In this document: one piece after another, positions 8,208 through 16,064 of the stretch
How the letters are laid out: every line of letters starts with the position of its first letter
Position numbering within the stretch: the first letter of the stretch is position 1
From: Bacteroidales bacterium UBA4347
GTDB lineage: Bacteria > Bacteroidota > Bacteroidia > Bacteroidales > P3
Direction: 5' to 3'
Length of the DNA: 28,197 nt
NCBI GenBank assembly: GCA_002394185.1
Contig: DGTB01000117.1
Span: 373-28,569 of the forward strand
Notes under the pieces: generated by a model
What the model was told of the DNA's origin: nothing
What the model saw: only the letters and a program-made list of their open reading frames with translations
Databases searched by the model: none
Position numbers and translations under genes: made by a program

Positions 8208-9596
8208 ATGTTCAAGAAAGAGACATACATGGCTCGCCGCGAACAGCTGCGCAAGGACGTAGGCCGCGGCATCATCATTATTCCGGGCAACCACGAGGCC
8301 CCGTGCAACTACAAGGACAACACCTACTGGTTCCGCCAGGACAGCACGTTCCTCTACTTCTTCGGCCTGCAGCGGGAGGACCTGGTGGGAGTGCTGGACT
8401 GCGAGACGGGCAAGGACTACCTCTTCGCCAACGACTACGACATCGACGACATCATCTGGACGGGTCCGCTGCCGAGCGTGAAGGAGCTGGCGGCGAGCGT
8501 GGGTGTGGAGAACAGCGGCTCGATGGCCGACCTGAAGAAGTACCTCGACGGCAAGCGCCCGACGTCGGCGCTGCCGCACTACCTGCCGCCCTACCGCGCC
8601 GACATCCGCGCCGACCTGAGCGAGTGGCTGGGCCTGGCGCTGGGTTCGGTGAACCGCCACGCCTCGAAGGACCTGATACTGGCCTGCGTGAAGCAGCGCA
8701 GCATCAAGAGCGCCGAGGAGATTGAGGAGATAGAGAAAGCCATCGCCACGGCCTACAATATGCACGTGGGCGCCATGAAGCTGGCCATGCCGGGGCGCTA
8801 CGAGTACGAGCTGGCAGGATTCATGGAGGGCGAGGCCTGGAAGGGCAACGGCCCCGTGAGCTTCCCCGTCATCATGACGGTGCACGGCGAGACCCTGCAC
8901 AACCACGGCCACAACAACCGCCTGGAGGTGGGCCGCATGCTGGTGATGGACGCCGGCTGCGAGACGGCGATGAACTACTGCAGCGACATCACGCGCTCGG
9001 TGCCCGTGGGCGGCAAGTTCGACGAGCGCCAGAAGACCATCTACGAGATTGTGCTGGCCGCCAACCTGGAGGCCGCCCGCGTGACACGCCCGGGCATCAC
9101 CTACAAGGAGGTGCACACCGCCGCCAGCCGCGTGCTGGCCGAGGGCTACAAGGGCCTGGGCATCCTGAAGGGCAGCGTGGACGACATCGTGGCCAACGGC
9201 GCCCACAGCCTGCTGATGCCCCACGGCCTGGGCCACATGATGGGCCTCGACGTGCACGATATGGAGAACTACGGCCAGATCAACGTGGGCTACGACGAGG
9301 AGACACGCCCGAGCGAGCAGTTCGGCCTGGGCAGCCTGCGCTGCGGCCGGAGACTGCAGCCGGGATTCGTCATCACCGACGAGCCGGGATGCTACTTCAT
9401 CCCCGCACTGATCGACAAATGGCATGCCGAAGGCACGAACAAGGACTTCATCAACTTCGACGAGCTGGAGAAATGGAAAGACTTCGGCGGCATCCGCATC
9501 GAGGACGATGTGCTGGTGACCGAGACGGGCGCCCGCGTGCTTGGCAAGCCGATACCCAAGACGGTGAAGGAGATTGAGGAGGTGATGAATAGTTAG
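8208..9596 (+). CDS. pepP: Xaa-Pro aminopeptidase (aminopeptidase P, M24B family)
   Basis: This enzyme removes an N-terminal residue that precedes proline, using two metal ions. It is cytoplasmic, with no signal peptide. The 462 residues match the family's usual length. An AMP_N/creatinase-type N-terminal domain occupies about 1-165 and the pita-bread M24 domain about 180-445. Candidate metal ligands are D248 (MDAGCE), D260 (SDITRS), H343 (GLGHMMGLDVHD), E392 (TDEPGCY) and E432 (RIEDD), with H350 as the second conserved histidine. The start at 8208 (MFKKETY) is preferred over the ATG at 8229 because family members begin with this kind of sequence. The 3' end runs straight into a purine-rich repeat array, and the last codons and stop overlap its first unit. 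Confidence 0.95.
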   Translation: MFKKETYMARREQLRKDVGRGIIIIPGNHEAPCNYKDNTYWFRQDSTFLYFFGLQREDLVGVLDCETGKDYLFANDYDIDDIIWTGPLPSVKELAASVGVENSGSMADLKKYLDGKRPTSALPHYLPPYRADIRADLSEWLGLALGSVNRHASKDLILACVKQRSIKSAEEIEEIEKAIATAYNMHVGAMKLAMPGRYEYELAGFMEGEAWKGNGPVSFPVIMTVHGETLHNHGHNNRLEVGRMLVMDAGCETAMNYCSDITRSVPVGGKFDERQKTIYEIVLAANLEAARVTRPGITYKEVHTAASRVLAEGYKGLGILKGSVDDIVANGAHSLLMPHGLGHMMGLDVHDMENYGQINVGYDEETRPSEQFGLGSLRCGRRLQPGFVITDEPGCYFIPALIDKWHAEGTNKDFINFDELEKWKDFGGIRIEDDVLVTETGARVLGKPIPKTVKEIEEVMNS

Positions 9597-9603
9597 AGGG
9601 AAT

Positions 9604-9699
9604 AAAGAAGTTAGAGAAGTTAAAGGAGATAAAGAAGTTAGAGAAGTTAAAGGAGATAAAGAAGTTAGAGAAGTTAAAGGAGATAAAGAAGTTAGAGAA
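9604..9699 (+). repeat. 27-nt tandem repeat built from 9-nt subunits
   Basis: Three identical 27-nt units (9604-9630, 9631-9657, 9658-9684) are followed by a 15-nt partial unit (9685-9699). Each unit is made of three related 9-mers: AAGTTAGAG, AAGTTAAAG and GAGATAAAG. A degenerate unit overlaps the pepP stop codon just before. The array stops 2 nt before the ATG of the four-helix-bundle gene, so it replaces the usual leader. An inverted array of the same family lies at 10096-10135. Confidence 0.95.
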
Positions 9700-9701
9700 A
9701 A

Positions 9702-10070
9702 ATGACAACGACGTTTGAAGACCTTATAGCATGGCAGAAGGCTCGTGTTTTTATAAAGCACGTTTACCAAATCACCAAGACTTTCCCGGATGACGAAAGG
9801 TTTGGGTTAATCTCACAGTTCCGCAGAGCGGCCGTGTCAATTGGTGCCAACATAGCAGAGGGTTACAAACGAATGGGGAAAGATGACAAGCTACGGTTTT
9901 TCAACTATTCACAAGGAAGCCTGGAGGAGTGCCGCTGCTTTATTATCCTTTCAGGAGACCTTGGATACATCAACGAGCACGAAGTCGTAAATTTGACATC
10001 AGAAATTGAAGACACAAGCAGACTGCTGAATTCATACACTCTGGCAATCACCAACAAAAGAATCCAATAG
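9702..10070 (+). CDS. Four-helix-bundle protein (S23 / 23S rRNA-intervening-sequence family)
   Basis: This 122-residue protein has the family signatures: FEDLIAWQKA near the start, then FPDDERFGLISQFRRAAVSI, then ANIAEGYKR, and a C-terminal GSLEECRC-type helix. Members form small all-helical, often pentameric bundles. They were first noticed as ORFs inside intervening sequences of 23S rRNA genes, and the Avd protein of diversity-generating retroelements is a relative. The biochemical role is not established. It is lower in GC than pepP and the kinase gene beside it. It sits between inverted purine/pyrimidine repeat arrays (9604-9699 and 10096-10135), which suggests acquisition as a unit. No rRNA or reverse transcriptase is present here, so neither of the known contexts applies. 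Confidence 0.92.
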   Translation: MTTTFEDLIAWQKARVFIKHVYQITKTFPDDERFGLISQFRRAAVSIGANIAEGYKRMGKDDKLRFFNYSQGSLEECRCFIILSGDLGYINEHEVVNLTSEIEDTSRLLNSYTLAITNKRIQ

Positions 10071-10095
10071 TAATATCCGCCGATGTAGCTATTGT

Positions 10096-10135
10096 CTTTA
10101 AATTCTTTATCTCCTATAACCTCTTTAACTTCTCC
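10096..10135 (-). repeat. Inverted 9-nt repeat array matching 9604-9699
   Basis: On the plus strand this is four pyrimidine-rich 9-mers (CTTTAAATT, CTTTATCTC, CTATAACCT, CTTTAACTT) plus CTCC. Its reverse complement contains two exact 12-nt matches to the left array, GAGAAGTTAAAG and GGAGATAAAGAA, separated by one extra 9-mer. The two arrays could pair around the four-helix-bundle gene. It lies in the leader of the nucleoside kinase gene, ending 17 nt before that ATG. Confidence 0.85.
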
Positions 10136-10152
10136 AAAAAAATAAACGAACA

Positions 10153-11844
10153 ATGAACCAAGTGGAAATAGTGCTTGCCAATACGGGCGAGCGAAAGATG
10201 GTGGAACAGGGGACGCAGGTCGCCGAGCTGGCCGCCGAATATACAAAGAAGAAAACCGCCGAGGACGGCAAGGCCCCGTGGCCGGTGCTGGGCGCCCTGG
10301 TGAACAACAAGGTGGAGCCGCTGCAGTACCGCATCTACAATCCCAAGGTGATACGCCTGCTGGACATCACCGACCGCCAGGGGTTCCGCATGTACCGCAA
10401 CGCGTTGTGCATGATGCTGTACACGGCAGTGCACGACTGCTACCCCAAGGCCGTGCTGAGCATCGACCATTCGTTGCAGAACGGTTTTTACTGCCGCATT
10501 GAGAGCGCGGTGGAAGGCTATGAGCTGCCGGACAAGATGGAGGTGTGCCGCACGGTGCGCGAGCACATGATAGAGCTTCAGGAGCAGGACATCCCCTTCA
10601 CGGCGAAGACGATGCTGCTGAGCGACGCCGTGGAGCTGGTGCGTCCGCGCCACATGCCGAAGACCACCGACCTGCTGGAACACCTGAACCAGCTGTACAT
10701 CGAGATGAACTTCCTGGGCGACACGGTGCACAAAATCAACGGCAAGCTGGCGCCGAGCACGGGTTGTCTGACGACTTGGGATTTCCGCCAGTACGAGGAC
10801 GGCTACATGCTACAGTGCGCCGACCCGGAGCATCCGGACAAGCTGTCGCTCTTCCAGGAGACGCCGAAGCTCTTCGCCATTTTCCGTGAGCACCACCAGT
10901 GGGTGGACCTGCTGCACACGCCGACGGTGAGCGACTACAACCGCATTGTGCACGACAAGGGCGGGCAGCACCTGATACTGCTTGCCGAGGCACTGCACGA
11001 GAAGAAGTATGCCGAGATTGCCGACCAGGTGCGCCAGAGCGAAGCCCGGATGGTGCTGCTGGCCGGGCCGAGCAGCAGCGGCAAGACCACGTCGTGCCGC
11101 CGCCTGAGCGTGCAGCTGAGCGTGCTGGGCTACGACGTGAACCAGATGTCGCTGGACGACTACTTCATGGGTCGCGAGCGCACGCCCAAGCTGCCCAACG
11201 GCGAATATGACTTCGAGGGCGTCGACGCCCTGGACATTCCGCTGCTCAACGAGCACCTGCTGGCCCTGTTCCGCGGCGAGGAGGTGAAGATACCGACCTA
11301 CGACTTCAAGAAAGGCGAGCCTTTCTACAGCGGCAAGACGCTGAAGATGGGTCCGCGGAGCATCCTGGTGGTGGAGGGCATCCACGCCCTGAACCCCAAG
11401 CTGACGGCCGACATCGACGAAGGACTGAAGTTCAAGGTCTACGTCAGCGCCCTGACGCAGCTGGCAATCGACGGGCAGAACATTATCCACGGCACGGACA
11501 ACCGTCTGGTGCGCCGCATAGTGAGAGACAACAACTTCCGCGGATGGAACGCCAAGGAGACCCTGCACCGCTGGCCCGAGGTGGTGCGCGGCGAGCGGAA
11601 ACATATCTTCCCCTACCAGGAGAACGCCAATGTGATGTTCAACTCGGCATTGCTCTACGAGCTGGGCGTGCTGAAGCGTTACGCCGAGCCCTTGCTGAAG
11701 CAGGTGCCGGAGAACTGCGAGGAGTTCTCGATAGCCAAGCAGCTGCTTGACTTCTCGGAGCTGGTGGAGCCGATAGACGACAAGTTCATCCCCCACAACA
11801 GCATCATGAGAGAGTTCCTGGGCGGGAGTGCGTTTGAATACTAA
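10153..11844 (+). CDS. Nucleoside (uridine) kinase with N-terminal TGS and ThrRS-like domains
   Basis: This protein is predicted to phosphorylate a nucleoside, probably uridine or cytidine, using a nucleoside triphosphate. The 563 residues form three parts: a TGS-like domain (about 1-65), a middle region resembling the threonyl-tRNA synthetase second domain (about 70-260), and a P-loop kinase of the uridine kinase/phosphoribulokinase family (about 290-500). The Walker A motif is GPSSSGKTT (305-313), followed by SLDDYF and by VVEGIHALNP. It has no aminoacylation catalytic core, so it is not a tRNA synthetase. This long architecture is typical of Bacteroidota and some other anaerobes. It is convergent with aroK, whose end is 16 bp away, and no terminator is visible between them. 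Confidence 0.9.
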   Translation: MNQVEIVLANTGERKMVEQGTQVAELAAEYTKKKTAEDGKAPWPVLGALVNNKVEPLQYRIYNPKVIRLLDITDRQGFRMYRNALCMMLYTAVHDCYPKAVLSIDHSLQNGFYCRIESAVEGYELPDKMEVCRTVREHMIELQEQDIPFTAKTMLLSDAVELVRPRHMPKTTDLLEHLNQLYIEMNFLGDTVHKINGKLAPSTGCLTTWDFRQYEDGYMLQCADPEHPDKLSLFQETPKLFAIFREHHQWVDLLHTPTVSDYNRIVHDKGGQHLILLAEALHEKKYAEIADQVRQSEARMVLLAGPSSSGKTTSCRRLSVQLSVLGYDVNQMSLDDYFMGRERTPKLPNGEYDFEGVDALDIPLLNEHLLALFRGEEVKIPTYDFKKGEPFYSGKTLKMGPRSILVVEGIHALNPKLTADIDEGLKFKVYVSALTQLAIDGQNIIHGTDNRLVRRIVRDNNFRGWNAKETLHRWPEVVRGERKHIFPYQENANVMFNSALLYELGVLKRYAEPLLKQVPENCEEFSIAKQLLDFSELVEPIDDKFIPHNSIMREFLGGSAFEY

Positions 11845-11860
11845 GGCGTTTGCAAAACGG

Positions 11861-12340
11861 CTAAAAAGCGACGGTCGGATTGAGGCCGTCCAAGATGACG
11901 GGAGCGCGGAGATAGACTTCTTCGCGCTCTTTCAATTGTGCGCTGATTTTGGCGCGCATGTCGGCCTCGGAAAGGCCCTGCATCAGGGGGCGGGGATTGC
12001 GACTGCGAAGGGCACGGGCAACGAGGTCGTCGACAGACATGCGGAGATAGATGGCGGTGCCCTGGGCGAGGATGAAGTCCATATTGCCCGAATGGCAAGG
12101 GGTGCCACCGCCGGTGGCGATGACGACGTTATCGAGGGCTGCCGTGGTGTGGAGGAGTTGTGTCTCCAGCTGGCGGAAAGCTTGCTCGCCGAAGGTGGCG
12201 AAGAAGCGGGGGACGGTGTAATGATAGCGTTCCTCGAAGGCCCGGTCAAGATCGAGGAACTCCAACGCCTTCTCTTCCGCCAACTTTCGTCCAAAGGTGG
12301 ACTTGCCCGAATACATGTATCCAACGAGGTAGTACTTCAT
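11861..12340 (-). CDS. aroK: Shikimate kinase
   Basis: This cytoplasmic enzyme transfers phosphate from ATP to shikimate, the fifth step of the chorismate pathway. At 159 residues it is slightly shorter than typical members (about 170-175). Walker A is GYMYSGKST (7-15), where the fourth position is usually Gly and is Tyr here. LDLDRAFE supplies the shikimate-binding Asp near residue 32. TGGGTP near residue 76 is the substrate-binding glycine motif, and RNPRPLM is the lid with the conserved Arg. It is last in the minus-strand series, and the recN-aroK spacer upstream is almost wholly a heptanucleotide repeat. The catalytic residues are present, so I expect an active enzyme despite the Walker A variant. 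Confidence 0.93.
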   Translation of the reverse strand: MKYYLVGYMYSGKSTFGRKLAEEKALEFLDLDRAFEERYHYTVPRFFATFGEQAFRQLETQLLHTTAALDNVVIATGGGTPCHSGNMDFILAQGTAIYLRMSVDDLVARALRSRNPRPLMQGLSEADMRAKISAQLKEREEVYLRAPVILDGLNPTVAF

Positions 12341-12344
12341 GTTC

Positions 12345-12370
12345 AGTTAAGAGTTATGAGTTAAGAGTTA
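12345..12370. repeat. Heptanucleotide tandem repeat in the recN-aroK spacer
   Basis: Units AGTTAAG (12345), AGTTATG (12352), AGTTAAG (12359) and a partial AGTTA (12366) are strictly 7 nt apart on the plus strand. They fill most of the 33-nt gap between the recN stop and the aroK ATG, so the ribosome-binding region of aroK lies within the repeat. No Shine-Dalgarno sequence is seen. Confidence 0.9.
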
Positions 12371-12373
12371 TTT

Positions 12374-14068
12374 TTAGGACATGAGTTCGCGGGCGGTTTG
12401 TAGGGCGGCAGGGGTCGGGGGATCGGAGCTGAGCATGACGGCGATTTCGGTGAGACGCTCGTCGGGAGACAGCTGTCGAATGCGGGAGACCGTGCGGTCG
12501 TCGCCGTCATCGACCCGCTTGTAGACCTTGAGGTGCTGCGCAGCGCGGGCTGCAATTTGAGGGAGGTGCGTAATGGCGATGACCTGCATGCGCTCGGCCA
12601 TGCGACACATGATATTGCCCACGGCAACGGAGATGTCGCCAGAGACGCCGGTGTCGATCTCGTCGAATATAATGGTAGGAAAGACAGAACGGGAGGTGAG
12701 CATGGATTTAATGGCCAGCATGAGTCGCGAAAGTTCGCCGCCGGAAGCCACCTTGGCAATGTCGCGGAGTTCGCCGCCGCGGTTGGCATTGAACAGGAAA
12801 GCCACCGCATCGTGTCCCATCGGCCCATAGGAGGGCGTGGGGGCGAGCTGCACCGAGAAGCGAGCCTCGGCCATTCCCAAGTCATGAAGAGTAGGCAGGA
12901 TGTTCTCCGACAGGAGCCCACCGGCGTCCCGACGGGCGGCAGTGAGGGCATCGGCGGCCTGCTGAACCTGACCGAAGGCCTTGTCCACCTGCTCCATGAG
13001 CGCCTGGATGCGCGAGTCGAGGGTGGAAATGGACTGCAGACGGGTATCGAGGTCGTCGCGGATGGCGATAAGGGCCTCAACGCTATCGACGGCATGTTTC
13101 TTCTGCAGACGATAAATCAAGGCCAGGCGGTCGTCGACCTGCTGTTGCCGCTCGGGATTATAGGAGATGCTGTCGGCCAAGGAAGCTATAGAAGAATTGA
13201 TATCGTCGAGTTCGATGAGGGAGGAGTCGAGTCGGGCAAGAAGAGCCTCGGCCTCGGGATGATAGGCGGAGATATGGGACAAGGCACTCTTGGCCTGACG
13301 AAGGCGGGAGAGGATGGCCTGTTCGGAGTCGTCGTCGAGGAGTGCAGAAGCTTCGCCGAGGCCCTCCCGAATGGCTTCAGCGTGAGCCAGAAGCTGTGAC
13401 TCCTGCTCGAGGGCCTGCTGCTCGTCGGGTTGGAGCCGTGCCTCGTACAGTTCGTTGAACTGGAACTGCAGATAATCCTGTTCCTTTCGGTTCTGAGCCT
13501 CAGTAGTGGTGAGGTTTTCAAGTTCACGCTTGAGAGCGGAATAGGCGGCGTAGGCAGCCTGATAGGTCTTGATTGGCGAAGGGGCGCCTTCACCCACGGG
13601 ACGACGGCCAGAGGAGGTGGCGGCGAGGGAGTCGAGGAGGGAGAGCCGGAAGGTGCTGTCGGCGAGGGTGAGGGTCTGGTGCTGGGAGTGGATGTCCAGC
13701 AGCTGGGCACCAAGGATACGCATGAAAGGCAGCTGAACAGGAGTATCATTAACGAAAGCACGCGTCTTGCCGGAAGGCGAGATCTCACGACGGAGAATGA
13801 GCCGGTCGTCGTAGTCGATGTCGGCTTCGTCGAAGAGAGTCTGAAGCGCAAGGGAAGAGATGTCGAACTGCGCTTCAACAATGCACTTACGCTCCTTGTC
13901 GGCCAGAACGGCGGTGTCGGCCCTCTGGCCTATCAGCAGTCCCAATGCACCGAGAAGGATAGACTTGCCGGCGCCAGTCTCGCCTGTAATGGCAACAAAG
14001 CCGGAGCCAAAAGAGATGTCGGTCTCGCGGATAAGGGCGTAATTTTCGATATGTAGGGTTTTAAGCAT
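12374..14068 (-). CDS. recN: DNA repair protein RecN
   Basis: RecN is an SMC-like ATPase that acts at double-strand breaks and promotes end cohesion and recombination. At 564 residues it is full length. The Walker A motif is GETGAGKS (29-36). Long helical, coiled-coil-prone segments rich in Glu, Gln and Leu span about 160-370. The ABC signature is ASGGELSRLML and Walker B is IIFDEIDTGVSGD near the C-terminus, followed by AITHLPQIAA with the H-loop. It starts 22 nt after sufS and is probably co-transcribed with it. Association with RuvA further upstream on the same strand places two recombination genes in the series. Confidence 0.96.
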   Translation of the reverse strand: MLKTLHIENYALIRETDISFGSGFVAITGETGAGKSILLGALGLLIGQRADTAVLADKERKCIVEAQFDISSLALQTLFDEADIDYDDRLILRREISPSGKTRAFVNDTPVQLPFMRILGAQLLDIHSQHQTLTLADSTFRLSLLDSLAATSSGRRPVGEGAPSPIKTYQAAYAAYSALKRELENLTTTEAQNRKEQDYLQFQFNELYEARLQPDEQQALEQESQLLAHAEAIREGLGEASALLDDDSEQAILSRLRQAKSALSHISAYHPEAEALLARLDSSLIELDDINSSIASLADSISYNPERQQQVDDRLALIYRLQKKHAVDSVEALIAIRDDLDTRLQSISTLDSRIQALMEQVDKAFGQVQQAADALTAARRDAGGLLSENILPTLHDLGMAEARFSVQLAPTPSYGPMGHDAVAFLFNANRGGELRDIAKVASGGELSRLMLAIKSMLTSRSVFPTIIFDEIDTGVSGDISVAVGNIMCRMAERMQVIAITHLPQIAARAAQHLKVYKRVDDGDDRTVSRIRQLSPDERLTEIAVMLSSDPPTPAALQTARELMS

Positions 14069-14090
14069 ACTTGGTTCTTATCATGAAGTG

Positions 14091-15293
14091 CTATTCCAGC
14101 ATGGGCTGGATACGCTGCAAGGCGGCCACAAGGCGGTCGACCTCGTCGAAGGTATTGTATATTGCAAAAGAGGCGCGAACAGTTCCGGGGATGCCGTAGC
14201 GGTCCATAATGGGCTGCGTGCAATGGTGCCCCGTGCGAACGGCTATGCCCAGCTGATCGAGGAGTGTGCCGACATCGTAGGGATGGGCGGACCCGAGGAG
14301 AAACGAGAGGACAGAGGTCTTGTGGGGTGCGGTGCCAAAGAGGCGGATATCCGGCAACTGAGAAACCAGCGAAGTCGCATACTGCAGAAGCCGCTCCTCG
14401 TGGGCAGCGATATTGTCAATGCCCACTTCCTGCATAAAAGAGATGGCCTCGCCCAGACCTATAACATCGCCAACGGACGGCGTACCTGCCTCGAACTTGA
14501 AGGGAAGCTGATTGTAGGTGGTGCGCTCGAAGGTAACATTCTCTATCATCTCTCCCCCACCCTGATAAGGCGGGAGCTCATTGAGCATCTCCTCGCGCCC
14601 ATACATGACGCCTACGCCCATGGGGCCATACATTTTGTGTCCAGAGAAGCAATAGAAATCACACCCGAGTGCCTGTACATCGACTGCAATATGAGAGATG
14701 GCCTGAGCGCCGTCGATGAGTACGGGGACACCATGGGCATGCGCAATACGGATGATGTCAGCTATCGGGTTGATGGTTCCAAGAGTGTTGGAGACATGGT
14801 TGACCGCCACAATGCGTGTTTTCTTCGAAAATAGCCGTTCGTATGCCTCGAGGTCGAGTACACCTTCGTCACTGAACGGAACGGGGCGCAACATGGCACC
14901 AGCCAGTTGCCACGGGACAATGTTGGAATGGTGCTCCATACCGGAGACAATCACCTCGTCGTCGCCACAGAAATAGCGCTTGGCAAAAGATGCCGCCACA
15001 AGGTTGATACTCTCGGTGGTACCACGGGTAAAAACCACCTCGTGGCTATGACGGGCATTGACAAGTTGCTGAACCTGCCTGCGTACCTGTTCATAGCGTT
15101 CGGTGGCCAGGGTGGCCAAATGGTGGGCACCACGATGGATATTGCTATTGAGATGACGATAGTATCCATCGAGGGCCTCAATGACACGCAGGGGCTTCTG
15201 AGTGGTAGCCGCATTGTCGAGATAGACCAACGGGCGGCCATGCACCTGGGTATCAAGTATAGGAAACTGTGAACGAATATCCATTGGGGTCAT
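14091..15293 (-). CDS. sufS: Cysteine desulfurase, SufS-type
   Basis: This is a pyridoxal-phosphate enzyme that takes sulfur from cysteine as a protein persulfide for iron-sulfur cluster assembly. The 400 residues are the usual SufS length. YLDNAATTQKP lies near residue 19. The PLP lysine is K220 in SGHKMYGPMGVG, and the persulfide cysteine is C358 in RTGHHCTQPIMD. Group II enzymes share this short active-site loop. No sufBCD genes are present in the window, so the desulfurase is separated from the rest of the suf system, or the partners lie elsewhere. It starts 10 nt after the DedA stop. An alternative start is the Met at residue 4 (15284), just before DIRSQFPIL. Confidence 0.94.
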   Translation of the reverse strand: MTPMDIRSQFPILDTQVHGRPLVYLDNAATTQKPLRVIEALDGYYRHLNSNIHRGAHHLATLATERYEQVRRQVQQLVNARHSHEVVFTRGTTESINLVAASFAKRYFCGDDEVIVSGMEHHSNIVPWQLAGAMLRPVPFSDEGVLDLEAYERLFSKKTRIVAVNHVSNTLGTINPIADIIRIAHAHGVPVLIDGAQAISHIAVDVQALGCDFYCFSGHKMYGPMGVGVMYGREEMLNELPPYQGGGEMIENVTFERTTYNQLPFKFEAGTPSVGDVIGLGEAISFMQEVGIDNIAAHEERLLQYATSLVSQLPDIRLFGTAPHKTSVLSFLLGSAHPYDVGTLLDQLGIAVRTGHHCTQPIMDRYGIPGTVRASFAIYNTFDEVDRLVAALQRIQPMLE

Positions 15294-15303
15294 GAATTAT
15301 GCA

Positions 15304-16062
15304 TTAAGCTTTTTTCTTTTTTTTCACAAAATAGCGGACAAGGAAGAAGACAGCCACAAGGAGGACCACTCCGATGATGACATAGCTAATCTCGGAGCTA
15401 TACTTTTCGACGACGGAAATATCGCCGGCGAGATGAGCCAAATAGCCAAGGAGTGCCAACACGCAGTTCCAGATAAACGCGCCAAGGGTGGTGTAGAGGG
15501 CGAAGGTGCCGATGTTCATCTTGCTAAGGCCTGCCGGGATGGAGACAAGCTGACGGACAACAGGTATAAGTCGGCCCACAAGGGTGGAAAACACACCATG
15601 GTCATTGAAATACTTCTCGGCACGCTCCATCTTTTCCCCAGACAACTGAAGGATGTGACCCAACTTGCTGTCGACAAAAGCATAGATAATGGGGCGACCC
15701 AGCCAGCGCGACAAGAAATAATTGATAAATGCTCCGACAAGTGCACCGAGAGTGCCGAAGACAACCACGAGCCACCAATTCATGCCGCTTTGGCTTTTTT
15801 CGTCAAGAGCCACATAGACAGCCGGCGGAATAACCACCTCGGAAGGAAATGGCACAAAGGAACTCTCGACTGCCATTAACCCTCCAACGGTCCAATAATT
15901 CATGTGTTTGTCATACTTATGCAATACCCATGTCACCCAACCGGATGAGGTACTGTCGCCGCGCACTGCCTCGGCAATACCGGCACTTTCCTGTGCCATG
16001 AGAGGCTGGAAGGCCATAAGGGCAAGCAACGTTGCCACAAGAAAAACTCGTTTACGATTCAT
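15304..16062 (-). CDS. DedA family membrane protein
   Basis: This is an inner-membrane protein of the DedA/SNARE-associated (VTT) superfamily. Some members are implicated in undecaprenyl-phosphate or phospholipid translocation and membrane homeostasis; the substrate here is unknown. Motifs are ESSFVPFPSEVVIP and GRLIPVVRQLVSIPAGLSKM, the two conserved DedA signatures, with several hydrophobic segments and a Lys-rich tail (KKKKKA). It carries an extra N-terminal stretch that looks like a cleavable signal peptide (LVATLLALMAFQPLMAQ). The start is either ATG at 16062, 2 nt after the TPR stop, or GTG at 16068, overlapping that stop by 4 nt. I prefer the ATG; both imply tight coupling to the upstream gene. 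Confidence 0.9.
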   Translation of the reverse strand: MNRKRVFLVATLLALMAFQPLMAQESAGIAEAVRGDSTSSGWVTWVLHKYDKHMNYWTVGGLMAVESSFVPFPSEVVIPPAVYVALDEKSQSGMNWWLVVVFGTLGALVGAFINYFLSRWLGRPIIYAFVDSKLGHILQLSGEKMERAEKYFNDHGVFSTLVGRLIPVVRQLVSIPAGLSKMNIGTFALYTTLGAFIWNCVLALLGYLAHLAGDISVVEKYSSEISYVIIGVVLLVAVFFLVRYFVKKKKKA

Positions 16063-16064
16063 AG

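Noticed and set aside
9604..9699. CRISPR array
   Set aside because: Units are contiguous tandem copies without unique spacers, and no cas genes are present.
8025..9770. 581-codon minus-strand frame opposite pepP
   Set aside because: It begins in the S23 gene region and reads through the 27-nt array as a Leu/Thr/Ser repeat. The plus-strand pepP has all catalytic residues.
9702..10070. Diversity-generating retroelement accessory (Avd) role for the four-helix-bundle gene
   Set aside because: No reverse transcriptase, template repeat or variable repeat is present nearby; the free-standing S23 family is the better match.
10810..11796. 328-codon minus-strand frame opposite the nucleoside kinase
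   Set aside because: His/Val/Gln-rich shadow of a GC-rich gene; the plus strand has the P-loop kinase motifs.
14091..15293. Part of a complete suf operon
   Set aside because: Neighbouring genes are recN and dedA; no sufB, sufC, sufD or sufE is present in the window.
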